A stretch of 64,000 nt of DNA from Streptomyces sp. L2 (GCF_004124325.1 NZ_QBDT01000001.1:5580001-5644000); one strand, 5' to 3'. Shown: positions 27,170-36,014, counted from the first letter of the stretch. Translations and numbers: made by a program. The notes: generated from the letters alone by a model not told the origin.

Positions 27170-28432
27170 CTACACGGTCCTGAACGCCAGCACGACGTTG
27201 TGCCCACCAAACCCGAACGAGTCGTTCAGCACCGCAATCCGCCCGGAGGGCAACGCCCGCGCCTCCCCGGTCACCACATCCGCGTTGACCTCGGGATCCA
27301 GCTCCGTCACATTGATCGTCGGCGGCGCGACCCGGTTCACCAGCGCCAGGATCGACGCCACGGTCTCGATACCGCCCGCACCACCGAGCAGATGACCCGT
27401 CATCGACTTGGTCGCGGAGATGGCCATGTGGTCGACGTCGTCGCCGAACACCTTCCGCAGCGCCTTGATCTCGGCGACATCCCCCTGCGGGGTGGACGTG
27501 GCGTGCGCGTTGACGTGCACGATCTCCGCCGGCTTCAGGTCCGTGTTGTCCAGCAGGTTCTGCAGCGCGTGCGCGATCCCGTTGCCGGACGGCTCCGGCT
27601 GCGTGATGTGGTGGCTGTCGGCGGAGATGCCCTGGCCGACCGCCTCGACGTAGATCTTCGCGCCGCGCGCCTTCGCGTGCTCCTCGGACTCCAGGACGAT
27701 CACGCCCGCGCCCTCACCGAGGACGAAGCCGTCGCGGCCGGAGTCGTAGGGACGCGACGCGCCCTGCGGGTCGTCGTTGTTCTTGGACATCGCCATCATG
27801 TTGCCGAACGCGGCGATCGGCAGCGGGTGGATGGCGGCCTCGGTGCCACCGGCGACGACGACGTCCGCACGCCCGGTGCGGATCATCTCGATCGCGTAGC
27901 CGATGGCCTCGGCGCCGGAGGCGCAGGCCGAGACGGGGGTGTGCACACCGGCCCGCGCGCCCAGCTCGATACCGACGTTGGCCGCCGGGGAGTTGGGCAT
28001 CAGCATCGGCACGGTGTGCGGGGAGACACGGCGTACGCCCTTCTCCTTGAGCACGTCGTACTGGTCCAGGAGCGTGGTCACGCCGCCGATGCCGGAGGCG
28101 ATGACCGCACCCAGACGGTCGGGGTTCACGGTCGCGTCCTCGCCGGCCTTGGCGGTGAAACCGGCGTCCTTCCAGGCCTGCTGAGCGGCGATCAGCGCGA
28201 ACTGCGCGGACCGGTCCAGCTTGCGGGCCTGCGGGCGGGGCAGGATCTCGCCCGGTTCGACGGCGATCTGCGCAGCGATCTTCACCGGCAGCTCCGCCGC
28301 CCAGTCCTGTTCGAGGCGGCTGACACCGGACGTGCCGGCGACGAGGGCCTCCCAGAACGAAGCTGCGTCGCCACCCAGCGGTGTGGTTGCGCCGATACCG
28401 GTGACGACCACGGTGCGATTGGTCGGGCTCAT
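27170..28432 (-). CDS. fabF: beta-ketoacyl-ACP synthase II
   Basis: 420 residues. The catalytic triad is visible: Cys170 in VSACASGAEA, a His in VNAHATSTPQGD and a second His in SATKSMTGHLLGGAGG. The C-terminal NDSFGFGGHN block binds the acyl chain region. It elongates acyl-ACP with malonyl-ACP in type II fatty acid synthesis. It is the last gene of fabD-fabH-acpP-fabF, 94 bp after acpP, and is closed by the hairpin at 27122-27152. A polyketide ketosynthase is ruled out by the surrounding housekeeping fab genes. Confidence 0.97.
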   Translation of the reverse strand: MSPTNRTVVVTGIGATTPLGGDAASFWEALVAGTSGVSRLEQDWAAELPVKIAAQIAVEPGEILPRPQARKLDRSAQFALIAAQQAWKDAGFTAKAGEDATVNPDRLGAVIASGIGGVTTLLDQYDVLKEKGVRRVSPHTVPMLMPNSPAANVGIELGARAGVHTPVSACASGAEAIGYAIEMIRTGRADVVVAGGTEAAIHPLPIAAFGNMMAMSKNNDDPQGASRPYDSGRDGFVLGEGAGVIVLESEEHAKARGAKIYVEAVGQGISADSHHITQPEPSGNGIAHALQNLLDNTDLKPAEIVHVNAHATSTPQGDVAEIKALRKVFGDDVDHMAISATKSMTGHLLGGAGGIETVASILALVNRVAPPTINVTELDPEVNADVVTGEARALPSGRIAVLNDSFGFGGHNVVLAFRTV

Positions 28433-28526
28433 CGGGAATTCTTCTCCAACGGAAAACGGGATTCGAACGGCGCCACCGCCGGGTGGCGGGGCCTTGCGGC
28501 CTGGGCCTGGGCCTTAAGGGGGGCCC

Positions 28527-28775
28527 TTAGCCCTGGTGTTCGAGGATGTAGCTGGTCGCGTCGCCGACCGTCTTGAGGTTCTTGACGTCCTCGTCGGGGA
28601 TCTTCACGTCGAAGCGCTCCTCGGCGGCGACGACGACCTCGACCATGGACAGCGAGTCGACGTCCAGGTCGTCGGTGAAGGACTTGTCCAGCTGGACGTC
28701 CTCGACCGGGATGCCGGCGATCTCGTTCACGATCTCTGCGAGACCGGCGACGATCTCTTCCTGGGTGGCGGCCAT
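28527..28775 (-). CDS. acpP: acyl carrier protein
   Basis: 82 residues, acidic, with DLDVDSLSMVE: Ser41 is the 4'-phosphopantetheine attachment site. Length and charge are normal for the fatty-acid ACP. It carries intermediates between FabD, FabH and FabF, all encoded around it. The ATG at 28775 follows AGGAGCGCC. The 80 bp to fabH and 94 bp to fabF are wide for an operon; the latter contains CCTTAAGG in GC-rich arms that could fold into an attenuating hairpin and adjust stoichiometry. Confidence 0.97.
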   Translation of the reverse strand: MAATQEEIVAGLAEIVNEIAGIPVEDVQLDKSFTDDLDVDSLSMVEVVVAAEERFDVKIPDEDVKNLKTVGDATSYILEHQG

Positions 28776-28855
28776 GTCAGGCGCTCCTTCTTCGATGTTC
28801 CAGACGGTTGGTGGCAATTGTCCCCGCTCCGGATCCAAGATCCGGCACGGAGTGC

Positions 28856-29887
28856 CTAGGGGAGGGTAACGACCGTGGCGGCGTACACGAGACCCGCCCC
28901 GAATCCGATGACGAGCGCGGTGTCGCCGCTCTTCGCCTCGCCGGTCGCCAGGAGCCGCTCCATCGCGAGCGGGATCGAGGCGGCCGAGGTGTTGCCGGTG
29001 GTGCGGATGTCACGGGCGACCGTGACGCGCTCCGGCAGTTTGAGGGTCTTCACCATCGAGTCGATGATCCGCATATTGGCCTGGTGCGGGATGAAGACGT
29101 CCAGGTCGTCCGGGCTGATCCCGGCAGCGTCCAGCGCCTGCTGGGCGACCTTCGCCATCTCGAACACGGCCCAGCGGAACACCGCCTGGCCTTCCTGGGT
29201 GATCGCGGGGAACTTGATGTTGCCGTCGCCGTCCAGGGGCAGTTCGGCGACGTCACCGACCCGGTAGCGGTCCCAGGAGACGGTCTGCTTGATCGTCTGC
29301 GACTTGTCGCCCTCGGAACCCCAGACGGTCGGGCCGATCGCCGGCTCCTTCGAGGGGCCCACGACGACCGCGCCGGCACCGTCACCGAACAGGAAGGCCG
29401 TCGCCCGGTCCTCCAGGTCGGTCAGGTCGCTCAGCCGCTCCACGCCGATCACGACGACGTACTCGGCGCTGCCCTCCACCACCATGCCCTTGGCGAGGGT
29501 CAGGCCGTAGCCGAAGCCCGCGCAGCCGGCCGAGATGTCGAACGCGGCCGCCTTGTTCGTGCCCAGCTTGTCGGCGATCTCGGTGGCGATGGCCGGGGTC
29601 TGCGCGAAGTGCGAGACGGTGGACACGACGACCGCGCCGATCTGCTCGGCGTCGATACCGGCGTCGGCGATCGCCTTGCCGGCCGCCTCGACCGACATCG
29701 CGGCCACGGTCTCGTCGGGGCCGGCCCAGTGCCGGGTCTCGATGCCGGAGCGGGAGCGGATCCACTCGTCGGAGGAGTCGATCTTCTCCAGGATCACCTC
29801 GTTGGGCACCACCCGGGTCGGCCGGTAGCCGCCGACACCGAGGATGCGCGCGTACGGGGAGCCCTTGCTGGGCTTGATCTTCGACAT
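28856..29887 (-). CDS. fabH: beta-ketoacyl-ACP synthase III
   Basis: 343 residues. The triad is Cys122 in DISAGCAGFGYG, a His in FIPHQANMRI and an Asn in RTTGNTSAASIP. It starts fatty acid synthesis by condensing a short acyl-CoA with malonyl-ACP. In Streptomyces it accepts branched primers such as isobutyryl-CoA, which explains iso/anteiso lipids. It starts 15 bp after fabD. Typical length for FabH. Confidence 0.97.
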   Translation of the reverse strand: MSKIKPSKGSPYARILGVGGYRPTRVVPNEVILEKIDSSDEWIRSRSGIETRHWAGPDETVAAMSVEAAGKAIADAGIDAEQIGAVVVSTVSHFAQTPAIATEIADKLGTNKAAAFDISAGCAGFGYGLTLAKGMVVEGSAEYVVVIGVERLSDLTDLEDRATAFLFGDGAGAVVVGPSKEPAIGPTVWGSEGDKSQTIKQTVSWDRYRVGDVAELPLDGDGNIKFPAITQEGQAVFRWAVFEMAKVAQQALDAAGISPDDLDVFIPHQANMRIIDSMVKTLKLPERVTVARDIRTTGNTSAASIPLAMERLLATGEAKSGDTALVIGFGAGLVYAATVVTLP

Positions 29888-29902
29888 GATCTCTACGGCT
29901 CC

Positions 29903-30844
29903 TCAGTCGTCGGCGCCCGCTGCGGCGGCAGCGGCCTCGGTTGCGGCGGAGACCAGCTCGCGGGCGGCGGCGAGGTCGTCGGGGCTCTTCAGCGCCAGCG
30001 TCCGCACGCCGGGCAGGGCACGCTTGGCCAGACCCGTCAGCGTGCCGCCGGGGCAGACCTCGATCAGCGCGGTGACGCCCAGTTCCTTGAACGTCTCCAT
30101 GCACAGGTCCCAGCGGACCGGGTTGGCGACCTGGCCGACGAGCCGCTCCAGCACCTCGGCACCGGTGGCGACGGCCCGGCCGTCCTTGTTGGAGACGTAG
30201 GCGGTCTTCGGGTCGGCGGGCGCGAGGTCCGCCGCCTTGGCCAGGGCCTCGACCGCGGGGGCCATGTGGTGCGTGTGGAACGCCCCGGCCACCTTCAGCG
30301 GGACGACCTTGCGGACACCCTCGGGCTTGTCCTCGTTCAGCGCGGCGAGCTGCTCCAGGGTGCCCGCGGCGACGATCTGGCCCGCGCCGTTGATGTTCGC
30401 CGGCGTCAGGCCCAGCTTCTCCAGGTGCGCGACCGACACGTCCGGGTCACCGCCGAGCAGCGCCGACATGCCGGTCTCGGTGACCGCGGCGGCGTCGGCC
30501 ATGGCCAGACCCCGCTTGCGTACGAGGCCCAGCGCGGCGGTGTCGTCCAGCACACCCGCGAACGCGGCGGCGGTGATCTCACCGACACTGTGACCGGCGA
30601 CCGCGCCCGGCGCGACGTCACCGAGGGCGGCCGCGGACAGGAGTCCGGCGGCGACCAGCAGCGGCTGCGCCACCGCGGTGTCGCGGATGGCGTCCGCGTC
30701 GGCCCGGGTGCCGTAGTGGACCAGGTCCAGTCCGATGGCGTCGGACCACGCGGCGACGCGGTCCGCGGCACCGGGGAGTTCGAGCCAGGGAGTCAGGAAG
30801 CCGGGCGTCTGGGCGCCCTGGCCGGGAGCGACGAGTACGAGCAC
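29903..30844 (-). CDS. fabD: malonyl-CoA:ACP transacylase
   Basis: About 313 residues. Motifs are APGQGAQ (oxyanion Gln), AGHSVGEITAA (nucleophile Ser), VAGAFHTHHM (His) and PVRWDLCMETF. It loads malonyl onto ACP. I place the start at the GTG at 30844, seven bases after AAGAGAGAG; a second GTG at 30850 is only one base from the same purine run and would add two residues. It is the first gene of the fab operon, 89 bp from the upstream regulator gene on the same strand. Confidence 0.96.
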   Translation of the reverse strand: MLVLVAPGQGAQTPGFLTPWLELPGAADRVAAWSDAIGLDLVHYGTRADADAIRDTAVAQPLLVAAGLLSAAALGDVAPGAVAGHSVGEITAAAFAGVLDDTAALGLVRKRGLAMADAAAVTETGMSALLGGDPDVSVAHLEKLGLTPANINGAGQIVAAGTLEQLAALNEDKPEGVRKVVPLKVAGAFHTHHMAPAVEALAKAADLAPADPKTAYVSNKDGRAVATGAEVLERLVGQVANPVRWDLCMETFKELGVTALIEVCPGGTLTGLAKRALPGVRTLALKSPDDLAAARELVSAATEAAAAAAGADD

Positions 30845-30910
30845 TCTCACACTCTCTCTTGGGGACGGCCACGGCCGCCCGTGGGGACAGGGACGAAGAA
30901 CACGAAGGGC

Positions 30911-30931
30911 TTTTGTGGACCCCCGACAAAA
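30911..30931. promoter_or_regulatory. inverted repeat TTTTGT-N9-ACAAAA before fabD
   Basis: Perfect 6-bp arms 21 bp long in total, AT-rich against a GC-rich background, 67 bp upstream of fabD and 3 bp after the fasR stop. It is a candidate FasR binding site for the fab operon; a role as fasR terminator stem is less likely because the arms are weak. Confidence 0.6.
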
Positions 30932-30933
30932 CC

Positions 30934-32139
30934 TTACGGTTGGGAGTCTGCGTCGGCCAGGCGCCCCAGGATCAGCGCGATCCGCAGGGTGAAGGCGGAT
31001 CGTACATCCGAGGGTGACCAGCCGGTGACGTCAGTCACACGTCGGAGCCGGTAGCGCACGGTGTTCGGGTGAACGAAGAGCATCCGGGCCGCGCCCTCCA
31101 GGCTGCTCGCCTGCTCCAGGTAGACACTCAGGGTCTCCAGCAGAGCCGAGCCGGCCTCCTCCAGCGGTCTGTAGATCTCCTCCACCAGTTGCTCGCGCGC
31201 GCTCGGATCGCCCGCCATCGCGCGCTCGGGCAGGAGATCGTCCGCCAGCACCGGCCGCGGCGCGTCCTGCCACGCCGAACACGCCTTCAGCCCGGCGGCG
31301 GCGGCCTGCGCGGACCGGGTCGCGGCCAGCAGGTCGGACACCACGGGCCCGGCCACCACCGGTCCGGCGGCGAACGGCCCGATCAGCGACTTGGCGACGG
31401 CCATCGGGTTGTCGCTGCCGCCGGCGATGACCACGAGACGGTCCCCGAGGACACCGGTGAGCACCTGCAGCTTGGCGTGCCGTGAGGCCCGCCGGATCGC
31501 CTCGACGGTCAGTTCGCTGTCACCGTCCGGCGCGGTGCCGAGCACCACGCACACGTGCTCGGGCGAGTTCCAGCCGAGCGCGGCGGCCCGGCTCAGCGCG
31601 CCCTCGTCGGCCTCCCCGCTGAGCACCGCGTTCACCACCAGGGACTCCAGCCGGGCGTCCCAGGCACCGCGTGCCTCGGCGGCCTGGGCGTACACCTGCG
31701 CGGTGGCGAAGGCGATCTCCCGCGCGTACACCAGCAGGGCCTCGCGCAGCACGCTCTCGTCGCCCGGGGCGGCCACCTCGTCGATGGCGCTCTCCATGAC
31801 CTCGATGGTCGTGCGCACCATCTCCACGGTCTGCCGCAGCGTGATGGCGCGCGTCAGCTCGCGCGGCGCGGTGCCGAAGACGTCGGTGGAGATCGCCTGG
31901 GGCGCGTCCGGGTGCCGGAACCACTCGGTGAACGCGGCGATGCCCGCCTGCGCCACGAGCCCGATCCAGGAACGGTTCTCCGGAGGCATGGCCCGGTACC
32001 ACGGCAGGGTCTCGTCCATGCGCGCGATCGCCTGCGCGGCGAGACTCCCGGAGGACTTCTCCAGCCGCTTCAGGGTCGCGGAGTGCGGGTGAACGGGGCG
32101 GGGCTCGGGGTCGGCAGGGCGGGATTCGGGTTCGGGCAC
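30934..32139 (-). CDS. fasR: PucR/CdaR-type activator of fatty acid synthesis, FasR-like
   Basis: 401 residues. The last about 60 residues are a helix-turn-helix of the PucR_C/HTH_30 type (AARMLFVHPNTVRYRLRRVTDVTGWSPSDVRSAFTLRIAL). The middle about 150 residues are a GGDEF-like ligand or dimer domain (LGTAPDGDSELTV...LVVIAGGSDN), and the N-terminus is helical. This regulator directly precedes fabD on the same strand. In S. coelicolor the protein at this position, FasR (SCO2386), activates the fab operon. Assignment rests on domain type and synteny. It is divergent from the pirin gene. Confidence 0.92.
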   Translation of the reverse strand: MPEPESRPADPEPRPVHPHSATLKRLEKSSGSLAAQAIARMDETLPWYRAMPPENRSWIGLVAQAGIAAFTEWFRHPDAPQAISTDVFGTAPRELTRAITLRQTVEMVRTTIEVMESAIDEVAAPGDESVLREALLVYAREIAFATAQVYAQAAEARGAWDARLESLVVNAVLSGEADEGALSRAAALGWNSPEHVCVVLGTAPDGDSELTVEAIRRASRHAKLQVLTGVLGDRLVVIAGGSDNPMAVAKSLIGPFAAGPVVAGPVVSDLLAATRSAQAAAAGLKACSAWQDAPRPVLADDLLPERAMAGDPSAREQLVEEIYRPLEEAGSALLETLSVYLEQASSLEGAARMLFVHPNTVRYRLRRVTDVTGWSPSDVRSAFTLRIALILGRLADADSQP

Positions 32140-32213
32140 GGGGACAAGACTGCCTTATCCGGACGGGACCGCGCGCCGCCGGGTGGGTGGCGAGGGCTAC
32201 CGTGGTGCGCGTG

Positions 32214-32867
32214 ATGGACGTACGGCGCGCCGGTGAGCGCTATCCGGGAGGGGAACCCGAGGCCGGCATCGAGACCCGGCACGCGTTCTCCTTCGGGCCC
32301 CACTACGACCCCTCGAACCTGCGCTTCGGCGCACTCATCGCCTGCAACGAGGAGCGGCTGGCGCCGGGCGCCGGGTTCGACGAGCATCCGCACAGCCACA
32401 CCGAGATCGTGACCTGGGTGATCGAGGGCGAGCTGACGCACCGGGACTCCGCGGGCCACGAGACGGTCGTCCGGCCCGGCGACGTGCAGCACCTCAGCGC
32501 GGCCGGGGGTGTCCGCCACGTCGAACGCAACTCCGGTGACGGCCCCCTGACCTTCCTCCAGATGTGGCTGGCCCCACTCCGGCCCGGCGGCGAACCCTCC
32601 TACGAGATCATCCCGGGCATCGCCGACTCCACGCCGTACGCCGTCCCGGCCGCGGGCGCCATGCTCCACGTCCGCCGCCTGTCCACCGGCGAACGCACGG
32701 CCGTCCCGGACGCGGCGTCGGTGTACGTCCACGTGATCCGCGGCGCGGTGCTCTTGCTCTCGGAGACCCTCGCCGCAGGCGACTCAGCGAGGCTCACCGC
32801 TCCCACGGGGTTGGCCCTGCTGTCCCTGACCGCAACGGAACTGCTCCTGTGGGAGATGCCCCGATAA
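32214..32867 (+). CDS. pirin family protein
   Basis: 217 residues from the ATG at 32214; in-frame GTG codons at 32187-32211 offer longer starts, but the family begins MDVRRAGERYPGG. The N-terminal cupin carries the metal site HPHSHTEIVTWV and RHVERN (two His, a His and a Glu). Pirins bind Fe(II); some have quercetinase or regulatory roles. Here the function is not determined. Divergent from fasR with 74 bp between starts, it may share its promoter region. Confidence 0.9.
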   Translation: MDVRRAGERYPGGEPEAGIETRHAFSFGPHYDPSNLRFGALIACNEERLAPGAGFDEHPHSHTEIVTWVIEGELTHRDSAGHETVVRPGDVQHLSAAGGVRHVERNSGDGPLTFLQMWLAPLRPGGEPSYEIIPGIADSTPYAVPAAGAMLHVRRLSTGERTAVPDAASVYVHVIRGAVLLLSETLAAGDSARLTAPTGLALLSLTATELLLWEMPR

Positions 32868-32880
32868 CCCCCCCGCGCCG

Positions 32881-33228
32881 TCGTTCGCCTGCGGGCGCGT
32901 CGTGGCCGCTCGCGCAGTTCCCCGCGCCCCTTACGGGGCGCTGCCCCGCCTCCGCCGTCGCTGCCTGCGGGCGCGCGGTGGTTGCTCGCGCAGTTCCCCG
33001 CGCCCCTTACGGGGCGCTGCCTGGCCTGCGCCGTGTTCGCCTGCGGGTGCGTCGTGGCTGGTCGCGCCGACGTGGCGGAGCCGCATATCGATACAGCCCC
33101 GCGCCCCTGACGGGGCACGGCCCGCTCAGCGCGCGCGGCGGAGAGCGGCGCGGCACCCGACCCCCTAGCTGCGGGCATGCGTGCCGCTTGGGGCGGCACG
33201 GGTGGGCGCAGCGGCGCCCTGCGAGCGC
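32881..33228. repeat. composite repeat array (short form x2, long form, C block) filling a 399-bp gap
   Basis: Two short-form units with a 76-bp period (CAGTTCCCCGCGCCCCTTAC at 32916 and 32992) run into one long-form unit in reverse orientation (33052-33117: GTGGCGGAGCCGCATATCGAT). After about 50 unique bases comes a C block (33169-33228: GCTGCGGGCATGCGTGCC ... GGGCGCAGCGG). The same order occurs at 40043-40493. The array lies between convergent pirin and serine hydrolase stops; no gene is supported in 32868-33266. Confidence 0.88.
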
Positions 33229-33266
33229 CGGTGAGCTGACCCACACCCGGCCCACCCGAGCGGGGC

Positions 33267-34088
33267 TCAGCCGTGCAGCTCCCGCAGGATCGCGTCCGTG
33301 AAGGACGGCCACGCGTCGATCGCCCAGGGGCCGAAGGCGCGGTCCGTCAGGGCGACGCAGGAGACCCCCGCCTCAGGGTCGATCCACACGAACGTGCCCG
33401 ACTGGCCGAAGTGCCCGAAGGTACGGGGGGAGGAGGAAGAACCCGTCCAGTGCGGCGACTTGGAGTCGCGGATCTCGAACCCGAGCCCCCAGTCATTGGG
33501 GTTCTGGTGCCCGTACCCCGGCAGCACCCCCTTCGTCCCCGGATACTGGACCGACATCGCCTCCGCCACAGTCCGCGGATCCAGCAGCGCCGGCGCCTGC
33601 ACCTCCGCCGCGAAGCGGAGCAGGTCCTCCACCGTCGACACACCGTCCTTCGCCGGCGACCCCTCCAGCGACGTCGCCGCCATCCCCAACGGCTCCAGCA
33701 CCGCCTGCCGCACGTACTCCGCGAACGGAATCTCCGTCGCCTTGGCGACATGGTCCCCGAGCTGCTCGAACCCGGCGTTGGAGTACAGCCGCCGCTCCCC
33801 GGCAGGGGCCATCACCCGGTGCTCGTCGAACGCCAGCCCCGAGGTGTGCGCCAGCAGATGCCGCACCGTCGACCCGGGCGGCCCGGCCGGCTCGTCCAGC
33901 TCCACCGCCCCCTCCTCGTACGCCACGAGCACCGCGTACGCCGCCAGCGGCTTGGTCACCGAGGCCAGCGGAAAGCGGTGCCCGGCGGGCCCGTGGGTCC
34001 CGAGGACGGTCCCGTCGGCCCGTACGACCCCCGCCGCGGCGGTGGGAACGGGCCAGTTCTCGATCAGCGCCAGACTCTGCAACGACAT
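33267..34088 (-). CDS. serine hydrolase, beta-lactamase/D-alanyl-D-alanine carboxypeptidase-like
   Basis: 273 residues without signal peptide. SVTK at 43-46 is the SxxK nucleophile motif, LYSNAG supplies the Tyr-x-Asn, and FGHFGQSGTFVW occupies the third active-site strand (HxG type). It is shorter than the paralogue at 18530 and only distantly similar. Intracellular esterase activity is likely; no antibiotic-resistance role is indicated. The GNAT gene lies 20 bp upstream on the same strand, so the two probably form an operon. Confidence 0.9.
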   Translation of the reverse strand: MSLQSLALIENWPVPTAAAGVVRADGTVLGTHGPAGHRFPLASVTKPLAAYAVLVAYEEGAVELDEPAGPPGSTVRHLLAHTSGLAFDEHRVMAPAGERRLYSNAGFEQLGDHVAKATEIPFAEYVRQAVLEPLGMAATSLEGSPAKDGVSTVEDLLRFAAEVQAPALLDPRTVAEAMSVQYPGTKGVLPGYGHQNPNDWGLGFEIRDSKSPHWTGSSSSPRTFGHFGQSGTFVWIDPEAGVSCVALTDRAFGPWAIDAWPSFTDAILRELHG

Positions 34089-34108
34089 GCCGGCGAGCCT
34101 AATCGGAA

Positions 34109-34606
34109 TCAGAGATCCAGCCGCATCGAGGGGTCCGGCTTCCGCATGAATCCCAGCGAGGCGTACAGCGGCTCGGCCGCGGCGGACGCGTTGAGGTCGA
34201 CCTGCGCGGCGCCCTGCTCCCGGAACCACGCCAGCAGTTCCTCCATGCACGCGCGCGCGTACCCCCGCCGTCGTACGTCCGGATCGGTGGCGACGCTGAA
34301 GACGTGCCCGACCCGGCCGTGCGGATTGCCGGCCCGCCCGATCCGGTACTCCAGCGACCCGGCGGCCAGCGCGCCGAGGGCCCCGGGCCGCTCCGGATGG
34401 TCGATGACGTACGCCACGAAAGCCCCGACCCGGCCGGCCCCGGCCCCGCCGCTCTCGGCGAGCCGCCCCCGCAGCGTCGGCAGGGAAGCCGTCTGCCAGT
34501 CCGTCGCCCCGCCCTCCCCTCCCTCGAACACGGAGTCGATCATGACCTGGCGCAGGCGCAGCACTTCCACGGCGTCCTCGGGCAGGGCCCGGCGTACGAG
34601 ACTCAT
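34109..34606 (-). CDS. GNAT-family N-acetyltransferase
   Basis: 165 residues from the ATG at 34606; a GTG three codons upstream is possible. The acetyl-CoA loop is VFSVATDPDVRRRGYARACMEELLAWF (R-x-x-G-x-A), preceded by a beta strand and followed by VDLNASAAAEPLYASLGF, the usual last helix and strand. The acceptor is unknown. Divergent from the MerR gene: the two starts are 97 bp apart and flank the MerR-type promoter, so this operon could be a MerR target. Confidence 0.9.
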   Translation of the reverse strand: MSLVRRALPEDAVEVLRLRQVMIDSVFEGGEGGATDWQTASLPTLRGRLAESGGAGAGRVGAFVAYVIDHPERPGALGALAAGSLEYRIGRAGNPHGRVGHVFSVATDPDVRRRGYARACMEELLAWFREQGAAQVDLNASAAAEPLYASLGFMRKPDPSMRLDL

Positions 34607-34665
34607 GTCCCTCACGCTAGCCAGGCGTCCCCGGCCCGTCCCCCGTATTTCTTACCGGGTTCCGC

Positions 34666-34696
34666 TTGCCTGGAGTGCACTCGAAGGCCATAGCGT
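34666..34696 (+). promoter_or_regulatory. MerR-type promoter with 19-bp spacer and central palindrome
   Basis: TTGCCT (34666-34671) and TAGCGT (34691-34696) are separated by exactly 19 bp, the overlong spacing that MerR activators correct by untwisting DNA. A perfect GAGTGCACTC palindrome (34673-34682) lies inside the spacer. The -10 ends seven bases before the merR ATG, so the transcript is probably leaderless. Confidence 0.82.
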
Positions 34697-34703
34697 GGGG
34701 GCC

Positions 34704-35168
34704 ATGACGGTGATGCAGACCACGCCCGCGGACACCGACCGGACCACCCCGGCCCGCCTCTGCTCCGGCCCTCCCCGGCGCCATCCCCGCCCCGACGGCA
34801 AGGACCAGTACACGATCAGCGAGGTCGTCGCCTGCACCGGCCTGACCGCGCACACCCTGCGCTGGTACGAGCGGATCGGCCTGATGCCGCACGTCGACCG
34901 CTCCCACACCGGCCAGCGCCGCTACAGCAACCGCGACCTGGACTGGCTGGACTTCGTCACCAAGCTCCGCCTGACCGGCATGCCGGTGGCCGACATGGTC
35001 CGCTACGCCGAACTGGTCCGGGAGGGCGAGACGACGTACGCAGACCGCCGCGACCTCCTGGAGTCGACCCGCCGGGACGTCCTGAACCGCATCGCCGAAC
35101 TCCAGGACACCCTGGCCGTACTGGACCTGAAGATCAGCTTCTACGCCCAGGGAGGCGCGAAGCGCTAG
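34704..35168 (+). CDS. MerR-family regulator (AdhR/NmlR-like)
   Basis: 154 residues. An N-terminal about 33-residue extension is followed by the winged helix YTISEVVACTGLTAHTLRWYERIGLMPHVDRSHTGQRRYSNRDLDWL. A dimerisation helix comes next (about 100-145). The C-terminus has no cysteine cluster, so metal binding of the MerR/CueR type is unlikely. AdhR/NmlR relatives respond to aldehydes or electrophiles, but the effector here is unknown. Its own promoter has the classic 19-bp spacer, so autoregulation is expected. The TAG stop abuts the stop of the convergent DUF4429 gene with no intervening base. Confidence 0.9.
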   Translation: MTVMQTTPADTDRTTPARLCSGPPRRHPRPDGKDQYTISEVVACTGLTAHTLRWYERIGLMPHVDRSHTGQRRYSNRDLDWLDFVTKLRLTGMPVADMVRYAELVREGETTYADRRDLLESTRRDVLNRIAELQDTLAVLDLKISFYAQGGAKR

Positions 35169-36014
35169 TCACAACTCCGCCAGCAGTTCCGCCTTCTTGA
35201 CGGAGAACTCCTCGTCCGTCACCAGCCCCGCCCGGTGCAGCTCGCCGAGGTGCCGGATGCGTTCGGCGATGTCGGCGGGGTCGCGCCGGGCCGGCGCGGG
35301 TATCGCCGGGACCGGCCCCCGCGCCCGGACCGCGGCCAGGACCGCCGCGGCGAACGGCAGCGACTCGTGGACCGGGCCGTAGCCGAGCCCGAACACCACC
35401 GCGGCCGGATCCTGGTCGGCCGGCACGGCCTCGCCGGAGGCGTCGCGGGGGAGGAGCCGCAGGTGCCCTTCGAAGACCTCCGGCGAGCGCCACTCCACCC
35501 CGCCGAGGTCGGCGACGGTGAAGCTCCGGTCGCCGCCCTTCCACTTGGCCGAGGACGCGCCCGTCCAGGACCAGCGGAACTGCACGGCCGTACCGTCGAA
35601 GGACGCCTTCGCGTCGTACGCCTTGAACTGCAGCGGAGCCTCGGGAGCCGCCACCAGGTAGCGGTCGGCCGGACCGGACTCGGTCAGCAGGCCCTTCAGC
35701 TCGTCCACGTAGTACTCGGCGAGCGTCTCCCGCCCGGTCGGCAGCACCAGGCGGTACGGATCGCTGCCCTCGCGCAGCTGTCCGGCCGCCGCGTCCATCA
35801 GCGGATCGGCGCCCGGCCGCGGCCGGGCCCGCAGGACCACCGTGCCGCGCCTGCCCGGCGTGAGCGTCACCTCGTCGAGCGCGGCCAGCGGCACGCGCCG
35901 CTCGCCGAGCGCCTGGAACAGCCTGGGTGTCCGAATCCCCCGTTCGTAACGGATGAGCACGGAGTCGGACTCGAACTCCCAGGCGGCATGAAAACCGGCC
36001 AGTACGTCACCCAT
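35169..36014 (-). CDS. DUF4429 protein with C-terminal SHOCT motif
   Basis: 281 residues from the ATG at 36014 (MGDVLAGFHAAWEFESDSVLIRYERG); an ATG three codons upstream is also possible. Two repeats of the DUF4429 beta domain are visible (residues about 8-110 and about 130-215), both with a W-x-F/W pattern. The last about 40 residues (DPADIAERIRHLGELHRAGLVTDEEFSVKKAELL) are a SHOCT helix pair found at the end of many bacterial proteins. The function is unknown; DUF4429 looks like a PH-like membrane or protein interaction module. Confidence 0.9.
   Translation of the reverse strand: MGDVLAGFHAAWEFESDSVLIRYERGIRTPRLFQALGERRVPLAALDEVTLTPGRRGTVVLRARPRPGADPLMDAAAGQLREGSDPYRLVLPTGRETLAEYYVDELKGLLTESGPADRYLVAAPEAPLQFKAYDAKASFDGTAVQFRWSWTGASSAKWKGGDRSFTVADLGGVEWRSPEVFEGHLRLLPRDASGEAVPADQDPAAVVFGLGYGPVHESLPFAAAVLAAVRARGPVPAIPAPARRDPADIAERIRHLGELHRAGLVTDEEFSVKKAELLAEL

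Noticed and set aside
27170..30844. Polyketide synthase or secondary-metabolite cluster
   Set aside because: KAS II, ACP, KAS III and malonyl transacylase here are the standard housekeeping fab operon with its FasR-type regulator; no tailoring genes.
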